DNA of 31,007 nucleotides from JAVEVH01 sp034005145 (GCA_034005145.1 JAVEVH010000005.1:1-31007); one strand, 5' to 3'. Counted from the first letter of the stretch, positions 17,339 to 24,453 are shown. Numbers and translations: made by a program. The notes: a model not told the origin generated them from the sequence alone.

Positions 17339-17400
17339 GGGGTCTCTAGTACATTGCAATTAAGCAAATGTTTAGCATTAAAGCTAACTAGAGACCTCCT
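17338..17400. repeat. Inverted repeat that folds into a gap-free three-way junction
   Basis: Outer 10-bp perfect stem GGTCTCTAGT (17341-17350)/ACTAGAGACC (17387-17396), extendable by AGG/CCT across one bulged T. The 36-nt loop is consumed by two more hairpins: ACATTGC/GCAAATGT (17351-17357 and 17364-17371, one bulged A) and TAGC/GCTA (17373-17376 and 17383-17386, extendable by one T-A). Almost nothing is unpaired at the junction. It lies between convergent ppaC and the 17406 gene, without a T-tract, so it is not a simple terminator. Confidence 0.75.
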
Positions 17401-17405
17401 AAGAC

Positions 17406-17750
17406 CTATTCTTTTCTTTTTGCCAGACAAAGGCAAGTTTCTTTGCCTCGCTGGCACTCCACCCATTCATAATCTGAACGGGCCTTGAAGACACCATGGT
17501 CTTCCTTGTAAAAGTATGCAAAGCATACCTTTGACCCCGACAGAAATAGCTCCGCAGAGCTTTTCCATTCACCCCATTCACTCCAAGTGGAGTGATAGTT
17601 ACTCCGACTCATCGTGTAACTCCCTAGGTATCTAGGGTTGGGTTCCAACTCAAAAGAGAGTTGGGCATATGGGACTGGGTATTTTTCAGCAGAATTACAT
17701 GCTGAAAGTAAAAGTACAAGTACTATAAAAAGAAAAACTACCTTTTTCAT
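17406..17750 (-). CDS. Small lipoprotein of unknown function, GC-rich and hairpin-dense
   Basis: 114 residues. A textbook lipoprotein signal peptide: KK, a hydrophobic core (VVFLFIVLVLLL) and the lipobox LSAC with Cys18 as the lipidated residue. The mature part is rich in Trp, Tyr and Ser (HSTWSEWGEWKSS), with four further Cys near the C-terminus (C76, C99, C106, C108). A strong Shine-Dalgarno AAGGAG lies 6 nt before the ATG. Hand count gives about 46% GC over 17461-17640, against about 30% in the neighbouring end of ppaC. The gene overlaps an array of hairpins (17421-17724). I recognise no family. Composition and structure suggest recent acquisition or a selected mRNA fold. Confidence 0.7.
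   Translation of the reverse strand: MKKVVFLFIVLVLLLSACNSAEKYPVPYAQLSFELEPNPRYLGSYTMSRSNYHSTWSEWGEWKSSAELFLSGSKVCFAYFYKEDHGVFKARSDYEWVECQRGKETCLCLAKRKE
17421..17724. other. Array of about eleven consecutive, mutually unrelated hairpins inside the lipoprotein gene
   Basis: Stems read on the plus strand: TGCCAG/CTGGCA enclosing AGGCAA/TTGCCT (17421-17456); CCCxTTC/GAAxGGG with one mismatch (17462-17482); GAAGAC/GTCTTC (17487-17504); GTATGC/GCATAC (17514-17528); AGCTC/GAGCT, extended by GAAA/TTTC (17543-17565); TCACTCC/GGAGTGA (17578-17595); GTTAC/GTAAC enclosing CGA/TCG (17598-17620); CCCTAG/CTAGGG (17622-17637); CCAACTC/GAGTTGG (17645-17664); TTTCAGCA/TGCTGAAA (17684-17707); AGTAC/GTACT (17713-17724). 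At least seven are perfect stems of 6-8 bp with loops of 3-8 nt. Random expectation for that class is about one per 300 bp. Confidence 0.75.
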
Positions 17751-17766
17751 TATCTTCTCCTTAAAG

Positions 17767-17789
17767 AAAAAATCCCATTTCTGGGTTTT
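17767..17789 (-). terminator. Intrinsic-terminator-like hairpin upstream of the lipoprotein gene
   Basis: Read on the minus strand: AAAA, CCCA, a GAAA tetraloop, TGGG, one A, then six T. It lies 17 bp before the lipoprotein ATG, between it and map on the same strand. It could end map transcription or act as an attenuator in the lipoprotein leader, since the Shine-Dalgarno follows directly. Confidence 0.55.
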
Positions 17790-17840
17790 AATATCAACTC
17801 ACAAACATCTAATTTAATAGATATCTCTATGTTGATATTA
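17789..17840. repeat. 10-bp inverted repeat with an internal hairpin
   Basis: TAATATCAAC (17789-17798) and GTTGATATTA (17831-17840) are perfect complements separated by 32 nt, which hold an inner hairpin ATCTA/TAGAT (17807-17811/17818-17822). With the 17338-17400 structure it brackets the lipoprotein gene. Confidence 0.6.
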
Positions 17841-17912
17841 ATAAATGAAAAAGTGTATAAATAGGCCTTTTTAAAGAACTAATTCTCTTAACGTATTAAA
17901 ACAGAAAAGAAA

Positions 17913-17933
17913 ATATAGGTATCTAACCTATAT
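17913..17933. repeat. 8-bp stem, 5-nt loop inverted repeat just downstream of map
   Basis: ATATAGGT (17913-17920)/ACCTATAT (17926-17933). No T-run follows on the minus strand, so its use as a map terminator is doubtful. Confidence 0.45.
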
Positions 17934-17963
17934 ATCATTATACCATATTTACTATAGGTGTCT

Positions 17964-18731
17964 CTACTGTATTACTGTATCCCAATCTCTGGTATCTGTT
18001 AAAACAGTGGGTTTCTCTTTACCGACAAGAATCATATATTCATACATTACACTCATACCACCATTTAATGTTCTAATAGACCAACCATCATCATCTAATG
18101 ATACTTTCCCGTTATCATTAACTACCTGACACTCTATACATATTACCATACCATCTACTAGAAGAGATCCAGTACCTTTTTTACCGTATGCAGGTATATC
18201 AGGAGTATCATGTAAGGTCTTTCCGATACCGTGTCCTACAAACATTTTTAAAATATTAAAACCATTCTCTTTAGCTACACTCTCCATTTGATTACCTAAG
18301 TCTCCTGTATAGTTACCTGAGATTGCTAAAGGTATACAGCTCTCTACAGCCTCTCTACCAGCGTTAATTAACCTTTCATTCTCTTTACTAGGTACCCCTA
18401 TACTCCATGTCCAACAGTGATCTGTATATATTCCTTTATGTATTATTCCAAAATCTATTGATACTAAATCACCTTTTTTTAAAGGAATATCTTTTGGAAT
18501 ACCATGAACAGCTACATCATTAACAGAGATACATGTATTAAAATCATATCCTCTTACCCTTTTAAAAGCAGGGGATACTCCATACTCTTTACAAAATATT
18601 CCAGCCTTTTGATCTAAATCAAGTGGTGTAATACCTGGCTTAATCTCTTTTCCTAGCTTCTTGAGAATAGTGAGAGAGATTTGAGTTGCTTCTCTTAATA
18701 GTTTCTCATCTTTTGCTTTGTTTACAATCAT
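17964..18731 (-). CDS. map: Type I methionine aminopeptidase
   Basis: 255 residues from ATG 18731; a TTG two codons earlier (18737) is less likely. Family residues are in order: substrate His in VAVHGIP, metal ligands Asp in SIDFG and YTDHCW, His in FVGHGIGKTLHD, Glu in CIECQV and Glu in MYEYMILV. CIECQV replaces the usual TIEPM, a mild departure. It removes initiator Met from nascent proteins in the cytoplasm. A perfect TATAAT (18742-18737, minus strand) lies only five bases before the ATG, so the transcript may be nearly leaderless, and a MITE-like element begins 28 bp upstream of the start. Confidence 0.93.
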   Translation of the reverse strand: MIVNKAKDEKLLREATQISLTILKKLGKEIKPGITPLDLDQKAGIFCKEYGVSPAFKRVRGYDFNTCISVNDVAVHGIPKDIPLKKGDLVSIDFGIIHKGIYTDHCWTWSIGVPSKENERLINAGREAVESCIPLAISGNYTGDLGNQMESVAKENGFNILKMFVGHGIGKTLHDTPDIPAYGKKGTGSLLVDGMVICIECQVVNDNGKVSLDDDGWSIRTLNGGMSVMYEYMILVGKEKPTVLTDTRDWDTVIQ

Positions 18732-18758
18732 ACCCAATTATATACCCAAAGATTGTAA

Positions 18759-18953
18759 AGGGACAGACCCACATCTGTCCCTCTTCAAGTAGAAAAAGTT
18801 GATAGATAGTAAAGACTTTCTTTTTGCCCTGAAGCGAAAACGGATGTAAAAACATATCCCTTTTGGAAGAAAAGAGACGGTAAAAAATAGCGGTAATCAC
18901 ATTGTACAAAGCTTTTCGATACAGAAAACGGGGACAGATGGAGGACAGACCTC
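18759..18953. mobile_element. MITE/REP-like non-coding element with GGGACAGA ends
   Basis: Left end: a perfect 9-bp hairpin AGGGACAGA/TCTGTCCCT (18759-18782, 6-nt loop). Right end: GGGACAGATG (18931-18940) next to a hairpin GAGG/CCTC (18941-18953). CATCTGTCCC (18772-18781) and GGGACAGATG (18931-18940) are perfect 10-bp inverted repeats, and GGACAGACC occurs at both ends in direct orientation (18761-18769, 18943-18951). The 150 bp between holds no convincing ORF. The right end stops five bases short of the helicase stop codon. GAAAACGGGGACAGA-type ends resemble, from memory, repeats associated with REP/IS200-like transposases; that link is inference. Confidence 0.55.
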
Positions 18954-18958
18954 GTTCA

Positions 18959-20122
18959 CTACCCTATGATATACAGCTCTTGCTCAGCTCTAGTAACAGC
19001 AGTATACAACCATCTTGCATATGTTTGGTCATCCATTCTAGAGAATCTCTCTTCGAAAAGTACAACTCTTTTTGCCTGACTACCCTGTGCCTTATGTACA
19101 GTCAAAGCATATCCATAGTCAAAGTAGTTTAACTCTTCCCTTCTTAAATCAATCAAAGTAGGGGAATTAAACTGCTCTATAGAGATCTTTCCCCAGAAAG
19201 GTTCTTTCTCAAAATCTAGAGATATTTCAGTATCGTAAAAAGAGTATCCGTAAAGTGTAGCTTTAGATATATCTAATATTGTACCTGTCATACCATTGTA
19301 TATATCCATATTACGGTTATTTTTTAGACAAATAACCCTATCACCAACCTGAGGAGTAGGAGAATCGAAGTGTAAGCTTCTAATCTGTTTGTTTAAATTA
19401 ATCCTAGTCCTGTTGTAACCGCAAAGTATCATGGTATTCTCATCGAATGTATTAAATATATCCATTAGAATATCTTGAGTCTCTTCATCACTCTTTTTAA
19501 TCTTTTTTACTACACTACTTAATTGATCAAAAGGAATAGTGCCATACTTACGAGCTATCTCAGAAAATTTAATAATGGGATTACCCTCTTCCTGTCTAAA
19601 TATCTCTTCAAGTTTAAGCTCGGGCTCAAGCATAAGGTTGAAAGAGGAAGAAATAGGAGGGAGTTGACCATGATCTCCTACAGCAAGAATAGGAATATCA
19701 AAACTAAGTAAATCACTCCAAATATCTTCTGTCACCATTGATGCCTCATCTACAACTATTAATGAATATCTAAGCTCCTCTTTAGGTATCTTTTCCCATC
19801 CTATTATATTTTGATTTTCATCAACTATCGCCCTATATATTAGCCTATGTATAGTTCCAATATAGTCGGTATCAAATACTGCATCACTCTCCTTTAGCTT
19901 CCTATCTAACACTCTACTAGCCTTTCCCGTAAAGCTACAAAAAGCAATCCTAATACCTTTATCCTTACTATGAAGTCTTTGAGTAATATGACCAAGTATG
20001 GTTGTTTTTCCTGTTCCAGCATATCCACCTAATGTGATATACTGATATTTAGATTGACTAAACCAATCCAAAATGGATGATATGACTTCTGATTGAGTTT
20101 TAGAGAGATTTAAATCATTCAC
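18959..20122 (-). CDS. SF1 helicase of the Dda/RecD-like group
   Basis: 387 residues. Motif I GYAGTGKT at 33-40 (Walker A), motif Ia-like CSFTGKASRVL, motif II VVDEASMV (Walker B), motif III AVGDHGQLPP, motif V ALTVHKAQGSQ and motif VI RWLYTAVTRAEQELYIIG, where the chain ends. An ATP-driven 5'-3' DNA helicase is expected from the RecD/Dda family; the size is closest to T4 Dda-like proteins, with no N-terminal RecD2 extension. It may act in replication restart or repair. The 30-bp gap to the divergent CcdA fusion leaves little room for a promoter. The MITE-like element ends right at its 3' end. Confidence 0.88.
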   Translation of the reverse strand: MNDLNLSKTQSEVISSILDWFSQSKYQYITLGGYAGTGKTTILGHITQRLHSKDKGIRIAFCSFTGKASRVLDRKLKESDAVFDTDYIGTIHRLIYRAIVDENQNIIGWEKIPKEELRYSLIVVDEASMVTEDIWSDLLSFDIPILAVGDHGQLPPISSSFNLMLEPELKLEEIFRQEEGNPIIKFSEIARKYGTIPFDQLSSVVKKIKKSDEETQDILMDIFNTFDENTMILCGYNRTRINLNKQIRSLHFDSPTPQVGDRVICLKNNRNMDIYNGMTGTILDISKATLYGYSFYDTEISLDFEKEPFWGKISIEQFNSPTLIDLRREELNYFDYGYALTVHKAQGSQAKRVVLFEERFSRMDDQTYARWLYTAVTRAEQELYIIG

Positions 20123-20152
20123 AGGATATATAATATTACAATATTAAGAAGA

Positions 20153-21592
20153 ATGAAAAAAATATTAAAATCTTTCCTTTTTATTGTACTCCTAACTACA
20201 ATATTTCTTCCCTTTGTTAATATATATGCTCAGGAAGAAATTAGTACGAAGAAATTCGCTATCTCTTTTACAGGTATAGGGTGTCCACACTGTGCAAAAG
20301 TTGCTCCCAAATTGTATGAACAAGTAGAAGAAGGAAAACTAATACTAATAGAGTATGAGATATATAAGGTGTTGGCAAATTCGCAAGCATTAGATACATA
20401 CTCTAAATCGTATGATTTGAGCTTAGGAATACCTCAAATACTTTTTAACAAAGATTTACATGAAGCTGGTGATACTCCAATAATTAGTAAATTGGATGAA
20501 ATGATTACAAACTCAGAAGCTAATACTTTGCCTCTTTCTGATGGTAAGACAGTAAGCTTTGAAAATTTCTCAATAAATAGCTTACAAAGATATCCTAAGT
20601 TACACGCAAAAGATAGAATCGCTATCAGACAATCTTTAACACAACTTTCAGATGAAGAAGACAGTATGATTAAAAATTTCATATATGCAGATAGTGTAGG
20701 AAAGGCATTAGAAGGATTAGATGGTAGAAAAACAAAAGTAGAGAAAGTAGAAACTTCTGCAGGAGTTTTAAAATATGAAAATGCTCTTAAAGTAAATGGT
20801 TGGTTACTACAATGGAATGGAGAAGAGATAGAGGGAGGAAGTGGTACAGAAGGAAATGAAGGAAGTGAGGAGAGCGGTTCTACTCTTTCAATAGGGAGAA
20901 TCGTTACTTTAGGCTTAGCAGACTCCGTAAATCCTTGTGCACTTTCAATACTCGCTTTAGTACTAATCTCAATAGTTACATATAACCCTGGTAGTAGAAA
21001 AGATATACTCCTTGCTGGTTTGGCTTTTGTGGGTGCAGTACTAGTAATGTATCTCCTCTATGGATTCTTAATAATTAAAGCATTTGAAGTAGTACAATCA
21101 ATAACCAGTATTAGAGAATTCCTGTATGGTAGTTTAGGTATAAACTTCATATTAGGAATTGGTGCAATAATACTTGGGGTATTAGGACTAAAAGACTTCT
21201 TTTCATACAAACCAGGTAGTGTAGGAACAGAAATGCCTCTCTTTCTTAGACCAAAGGTAACAAAATTAATAGCTAAAGTAACCTCACCAATAGCTGCATT
21301 TACAGTAGGTTTGTTTGTAACACTCTTCTTACTACCATGTACAATAGGGCCATATGTAATCTTAGGTGGTCTTTTAGCAGGAGATGGCTTTATCACAGCT
21401 CTCCCATCTTTAATTCTCTACAATGTAATATTTGTATTACCCATGATAGCAGTAACATTAATTGTTTACTTTGGATCTAAAAAGGGAGAGGATGTACAAG
21501 ATTGGAAAGAGAAAAATGTTAGATATATGCATCTAGTAGCAGGTATATTACTGCTTTTAATTGGTATTTTAATGGTTCTTGGTAAATTCTAA
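20153..21592 (+). CDS. Exported CPHC thioredoxin-fold domain fused to a CcdA/DsbD-type membrane domain
   Basis: 479 residues. A signal peptide covers about 1-26 (SFLFIVLLTTIFLPFVNIYAQ). Then comes a thioredoxin-like domain with C44-P-H-C47, the CPHC form typical of DsbA, facing outside the cell. An acidic Gly/Ser/Glu linker near 225-245 leads to a CcdA-like domain with about six TM helices. It carries the paired membrane cysteines C262 (VNPCALS) and C396 (LLPCTIGP). By family knowledge the membrane cysteines relay electrons from cytoplasmic thioredoxin to the exported domain. TrxB at 15350 could supply that thioredoxin, and the Cys-rich surface proteins are plausible clients (inference). Its stop is directly adjacent to the convergent FKBP stop. 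Confidence 0.85.
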   Translation: MKKILKSFLFIVLLTTIFLPFVNIYAQEEISTKKFAISFTGIGCPHCAKVAPKLYEQVEEGKLILIEYEIYKVLANSQALDTYSKSYDLSLGIPQILFNKDLHEAGDTPIISKLDEMITNSEANTLPLSDGKTVSFENFSINSLQRYPKLHAKDRIAIRQSLTQLSDEEDSMIKNFIYADSVGKALEGLDGRKTKVEKVETSAGVLKYENALKVNGWLLQWNGEEIEGGSGTEGNEGSEESGSTLSIGRIVTLGLADSVNPCALSILALVLISIVTYNPGSRKDILLAGLAFVGAVLVMYLLYGFLIIKAFEVVQSITSIREFLYGSLGINFILGIGAIILGVLGLKDFFSYKPGSVGTEMPLFLRPKVTKLIAKVTSPIAAFTVGLFVTLFLLPCTIGPYVILGGLLAGDGFITALPSLILYNVIFVLPMIAVTLIVYFGSKKGEDVQDWKEKNVRYMHLVAGILLLLIGILMVLGKF

Positions 21593-22105
21593 TTACTTAA
21601 TCTCAAGTAATTCAACCTTAAATATCAATCCTGCTGATGGAGGTATTAAACTCCCTGCACCTGCTGTACCATATCCTTTTGAAGATGGAATACTTAGCTC
21701 CCTAATTTCTCCAACCTTCATTCCCTTAACTCCCTCTTCCCATCCTACGATTACTTCACCTGCACCTAATGTAAACTCGAAAGGTGTCCCTCTGTCATAT
21801 GAGCTATCAAATTTAGTACCATCGATAAGGGTACCCTCATAATTTACTGACACAATATCTCCCTCTACTGATGCTTCTCCCTCCCCTTCTTTAATCACCT
21901 TAATTTGTAACTCCTCAAAATCTTGTACTGTTGGCATATCCGTATCCTCATTTAAATTAGATTCTGTATCTCCCTGTGTTAATTTGTTCAGAGAGAGTGT
22001 AGTATTACCATCCCCTGTATCTCCTAAAAGAAATATTGCTAAAGAGGCTAATACTACTAGTATAAAAAGAGCTATTCCTAAAAATATCATACTTTGATTT
22101 TTCAT
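21593..22105 (-). CDS. Membrane-anchored FKBP-type peptidyl-prolyl isomerase
   Basis: 170 residues. An N-terminal TM helix (MIFLGIALFILVVLASLAIFLL, about 6-27) and a linker are followed by a single FKBP domain at about 68-170: VSVNYEGTLIDGTKFDSSYDRG, PFEFTLGAGEVIVGWEEG and the closing PPSAGLIFKVELLEI. The conserved Tyr, Phe, Asp, Val-Ile-Trp and Tyr pocket residues are present. Expected role: folding of exported proteins at the outer face of the membrane. It is convergent with the disulfide-relay gene and divergent from marR. Confidence 0.92.
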   Translation of the reverse strand: MKNQSMIFLGIALFILVVLASLAIFLLGDTGDGNTTLSLNKLTQGDTESNLNEDTDMPTVQDFEELQIKVIKEGEGEASVEGDIVSVNYEGTLIDGTKFDSSYDRGTPFEFTLGAGEVIVGWEEGVKGMKVGEIRELSIPSSKGYGTAGAGSLIPPSAGLIFKVELLEIK

Positions 22106-22131
22106 AGTAGTTTACTTCAATTTAACATTTC

Positions 22132-22160
22132 AATATATCAGCTCAAAAGGAATAGTTCAA
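22132..22160 (-). promoter_or_regulatory. Candidate promoter of the FKBP gene
   Basis: On the minus strand TTGAAC (22160-22155), a 17-bp spacer and TATATT (22137-22132), 26 bp before the ATG at 22105. Confidence 0.5.
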
Positions 22161-22164
22161 TCGT

Positions 22165-22193
22165 TTGTTACTCAAAATATATTGTGTTAGAAT
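22165..22193 (+). promoter_or_regulatory. Candidate promoter of the marR-dnaQ pair
   Basis: TTGTTA (22165-22170), a 17-bp spacer and TAGAAT (22188-22193), 32 bp before the GTG start at 22226. It nearly abuts the divergent FKBP promoter. Confidence 0.5.
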
Positions 22194-22225
22194 GGATATT
22201 GTCCTAAATTTTAAACATCACTACA

Positions 22226-22651
22226 GTGTCAACAAGAAGAGAAATACTTAAACAAGCAATAGATTTAGTTAAACATTTGGACTTAAGAACAGATGATGAG
22301 TGTAACCTTTCCCCATTACAGTTAAGAACATTGTCATATGTTAAAAAAGGAGAATGTGTTAAACCTACAGAAATTGCAAAAGAGTTTAATATTACTCCTG
22401 CAACAGTAACAGCTCAAATTGATAAGCTTGTAAAAAAGGGATGGATTAAAAGAACAAGCTGTAAGGATGATAGAAGGGTTGTAAATATTACATTAACTCC
22501 TAAAGCTCAAAAAGAATTAGAGGGAGTAATAGATAAAACATTGGGTAAATATGATTGGATATTTGAGGTTCTAAATAAGGAAGAGGAACAACAGCTATTA
22601 AACCTCTTCATTAAAATACATGAGAATGCACATAGTAGAAAGGAGAAATAA
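22226..22651 (+). CDS. MarR-family transcriptional regulator
   Basis: 141 residues with a GTG start at 22226; a TAA lies seven codons upstream in frame and no ATG occurs between, so GTG is the natural start. The winged helix-turn-helix spans about 30-100: LSPLQLRTLSYV, KPTEIAKEFNITPATVTAQIDKLVKKGWIKR and the wing DDRRVVNITLT, followed by the C-terminal dimerisation helix. The ligand is unknown. Its TAA overlaps the ATG of the exonuclease by one base, so the two are coupled. Short divergent spacing from the FKBP gene suggests it may control both sides (inference). Confidence 0.88.
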   Translation: MSTRREILKQAIDLVKHLDLRTDDECNLSPLQLRTLSYVKKGECVKPTEIAKEFNITPATVTAQIDKLVKKGWIKRTSCKDDRRVVNITLTPKAQKELEGVIDKTLGKYDWIFEVLNKEEEQQLLNLFIKIHENAHSRKEK

Positions 22652-23430
22652 TGAGTAAAGAAAAAGTAATATACTTTGATACGGAAACAACCGATACTCA
22701 AAGTAAAGACTTAATGCAATTAGCAATTTTAACAGATGACCCTAATATATGGCTTAATATGTTTTTTAAACCACTACAAGAGATCTCTTTTGGAGCTATG
22801 GCTATACACAACATTACTCCTGAAGATGTAAAGGATTTAGATACCTTTGAAGATGCTAAATTACCAACAGAGGGTATAGATCCTGACTTTAAGGGTACTA
22901 CCTTAGTAGAATATCTTAATTTCCTTGCAACAAACTATATCTGGGTCGCTCATAACACTGATTTTGATGTAGAAGTAATGCAAAAGAAAGGGATAGAGAT
23001 ACCTAATGTAATATGTACTCTTAAAGTATCTAGAAATGCTCTTACTACTGAAGATGGTAGAGACTTAGAGAGTTACAAACTACAATATCTTAGATATTAC
23101 TTAGGCCTTTACAAAACAGAAGATAAAGAGCATGTAAAAGCACATGATGCACTAAGTGATGTATATTTTTTGAGAGATCTGTATAAATATTTAGAAAGTA
23201 ATACAAAACTAAGTATAGAGAATATGATGTTAATTACAAAACAACCTCAAGTAATGAGAGAGATGTCTTTTGGTAAATATATGGGTAGAACCTTCGAAGA
23301 AATAGAGAGAGTAGATAGGGAGTACTTAGTATGGTTAGTAGATAGTATGGGTGATAAACCAGATCTACAATGGAATGCTAAACAGGCATTAGATAATGGG
23401 GTCCGCAATAGAACTCAATCTCTTTTTTAA
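22651..23430 (+). CDS. DnaQ-like DEDDh exonuclease with C-terminal DUF3820 domain
   Basis: 259 residues. Exonuclease motifs: I IYFDTETTD (D10, E12), II WVAHNTDFDVEVM and III KAHDALSDVYFL, giving the DEDDh set of acidic residues. After a linker, residues about 205-250 form a DUF3820-type domain (MSFGKYMGRTFEEIERVDREYLVWLV). This two-domain arrangement is a 3'-5' exonuclease, possibly proofreading or RNA/DNA trimming; the exact substrate is unknown. A clear Shine-Dalgarno AAGGAG lies in the end of marR just before the ATG. Its end overlaps the convergent obg gene by 42 bp. Confidence 0.88.
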   Translation: MSKEKVIYFDTETTDTQSKDLMQLAILTDDPNIWLNMFFKPLQEISFGAMAIHNITPEDVKDLDTFEDAKLPTEGIDPDFKGTTLVEYLNFLATNYIWVAHNTDFDVEVMQKKGIEIPNVICTLKVSRNALTTEDGRDLESYKLQYLRYYLGLYKTEDKEHVKAHDALSDVYFLRDLYKYLESNTKLSIENMMLITKQPQVMREMSFGKYMGRTFEEIERVDREYLVWLVDSMGDKPDLQWNAKQALDNGVRNRTQSLF

Positions 23431-24354
23431 TACCTCTCTAAACCTTTTAATATCTTCATCCTTAAATACAGATATTACTTCAAACTGCTTAAAATCTTTT
23501 TTAAGATTCTTTTTTACTTCAACTAACTGTTCATCAGAATATATATCTCTTTTTGTAAAAAGTATTAGTTCAGGTAAGGAATAGAGAGATTCAGAAATAT
23601 TTTTAATTTCATCCCTCATACTCTTGTATGCTTTTATCAAATCCTCGTTCTCTAAACTATTACAGTGTACTACCAATTTAGAGTCTGTAGTTTGTTGTAA
23701 AAACTTAATACCCAGTCCCTTACCTTTGTATGTCCCCTCTATTAATCCTGGTAAATCCATTAATACAGTACCATCCATTACAGCTAATTGAGGTTGTAGC
23801 GTAGTAAATTCATACGGTGCTACTCTATACTTAGCATTAGAGAGTGCATTTACAATACTAGATTTACCTGCATTTGGATATCCTAAAAATACAACATCTG
23901 CTTTTAAATTAAGCTCTAATTTAAGAGATATCTTTTGTGCTTCTTGCCCCTTTGTTCTAGAAAGCTTTCCATCCCATCCCTTACCTCTTAAAGCGAAATT
24001 ACCAAGTCCACCAACCCCTCCCTCTAAAACTTTAATTCTAAATCCATCCTTTGTAACTGTAAGATATTCAGAATCATCCTCATTAAATATCTTAGTCACT
24101 AAAGGTACATGTATTTCAATATCACTACCATCCTTTCCTGTTCTCTTGTTTTTCTCACCAATATGACCGTTCTCTGCTTTAAATTTTTTAATTTGTACAA
24201 TCTTACTAAAGTCAAAAATTCCCCTGTCACCAACAATATATACATCACCTCCCTTACCTCCACTACCACCATCTGCTCTACGAGTTTGATCAAAGGCGAT
24301 AATACCATCTCCACCACTTCCTGACTCTAATTGTATCTTTGCTCTGTCAATCAT
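23389..24354 (-). CDS. obgE: Obg-family GTPase
   Basis: 321 residues from the ATG at 24354, giving the normal Obg start MIDRAKIQLESGSGGDG. The frame is open to an ATG at 24447 that would add 31 atypical residues overlying a consensus promoter of the divergent korA, so I reject the longer start. The glycine-rich Obg domain (about 1-155) contains repeated GGSGGKGGD-type turns. The G domain has G1 GYPNAGKSS, G3 DLPGLIEG and G4 TKRD (the usual Asn replaced by Thr). It functions in late 50S ribosome assembly and the stress response. No C-terminal OCT domain is present. It overlaps the exonuclease gene by 42 bp tail to tail. Confidence 0.92.
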   Translation of the reverse strand: MIDRAKIQLESGSGGDGIIAFDQTRRADGGSGGKGGDVYIVGDRGIFDFSKIVQIKKFKAENGHIGEKNKRTGKDGSDIEIHVPLVTKIFNEDDSEYLTVTKDGFRIKVLEGGVGGLGNFALRGKGWDGKLSRTKGQEAQKISLKLELNLKADVVFLGYPNAGKSSIVNALSNAKYRVAPYEFTTLQPQLAVMDGTVLMDLPGLIEGTYKGKGLGIKFLQQTTDSKLVVHCNSLENEDLIKAYKSMRDEIKNISESLYSLPELILFTKRDIYSDEQLVEVKKNLKKDFKQFEVISVFKDEDIKRFREVLKKRLSSIADPII

Positions 24355-24391
24355 ATCTAATTCTACCTTACTTTCGTTGTTTTGTAACCTT

Positions 24392-24420
24392 TTGACAATA
24401 TTTTTTAAGAGTGATAATCT
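24392..24420 (+). promoter_or_regulatory. Near-consensus promoter of the korA-korB-acd operon
   Basis: TTGACA (24392-24397), a 17-bp spacer and TAATCT (24415-24420), 33 bp before the korA ATG. It is the best promoter match in the window and lies upstream of the shorter obg start. Confidence 0.65.
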
Positions 24421-24453
24421 GAATAAGGAAGCCTTAATTTCTGACATATTGTA

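Noticed and set aside
17338..17400. tRNA-like or hammerhead-like RNA
   Set aside because: The outer stem is too long for an acceptor stem, no T-loop or anticodon arm can be read, and the hammerhead core sequences are absent.
17399..17581. Alternative minus-strand frame inside the lipoprotein gene
   Set aside because: It has no start signals, and the overlapping frame has a clear lipoprotein signal peptide and Shine-Dalgarno.
18706..18909. 67-residue open frame on the minus strand overlapping the map start
   Set aside because: It runs through the MITE-like end hairpin, ends in a TGA unlike every other gene here, has no ribosome-binding site and no recognisable domain; treated as chance.
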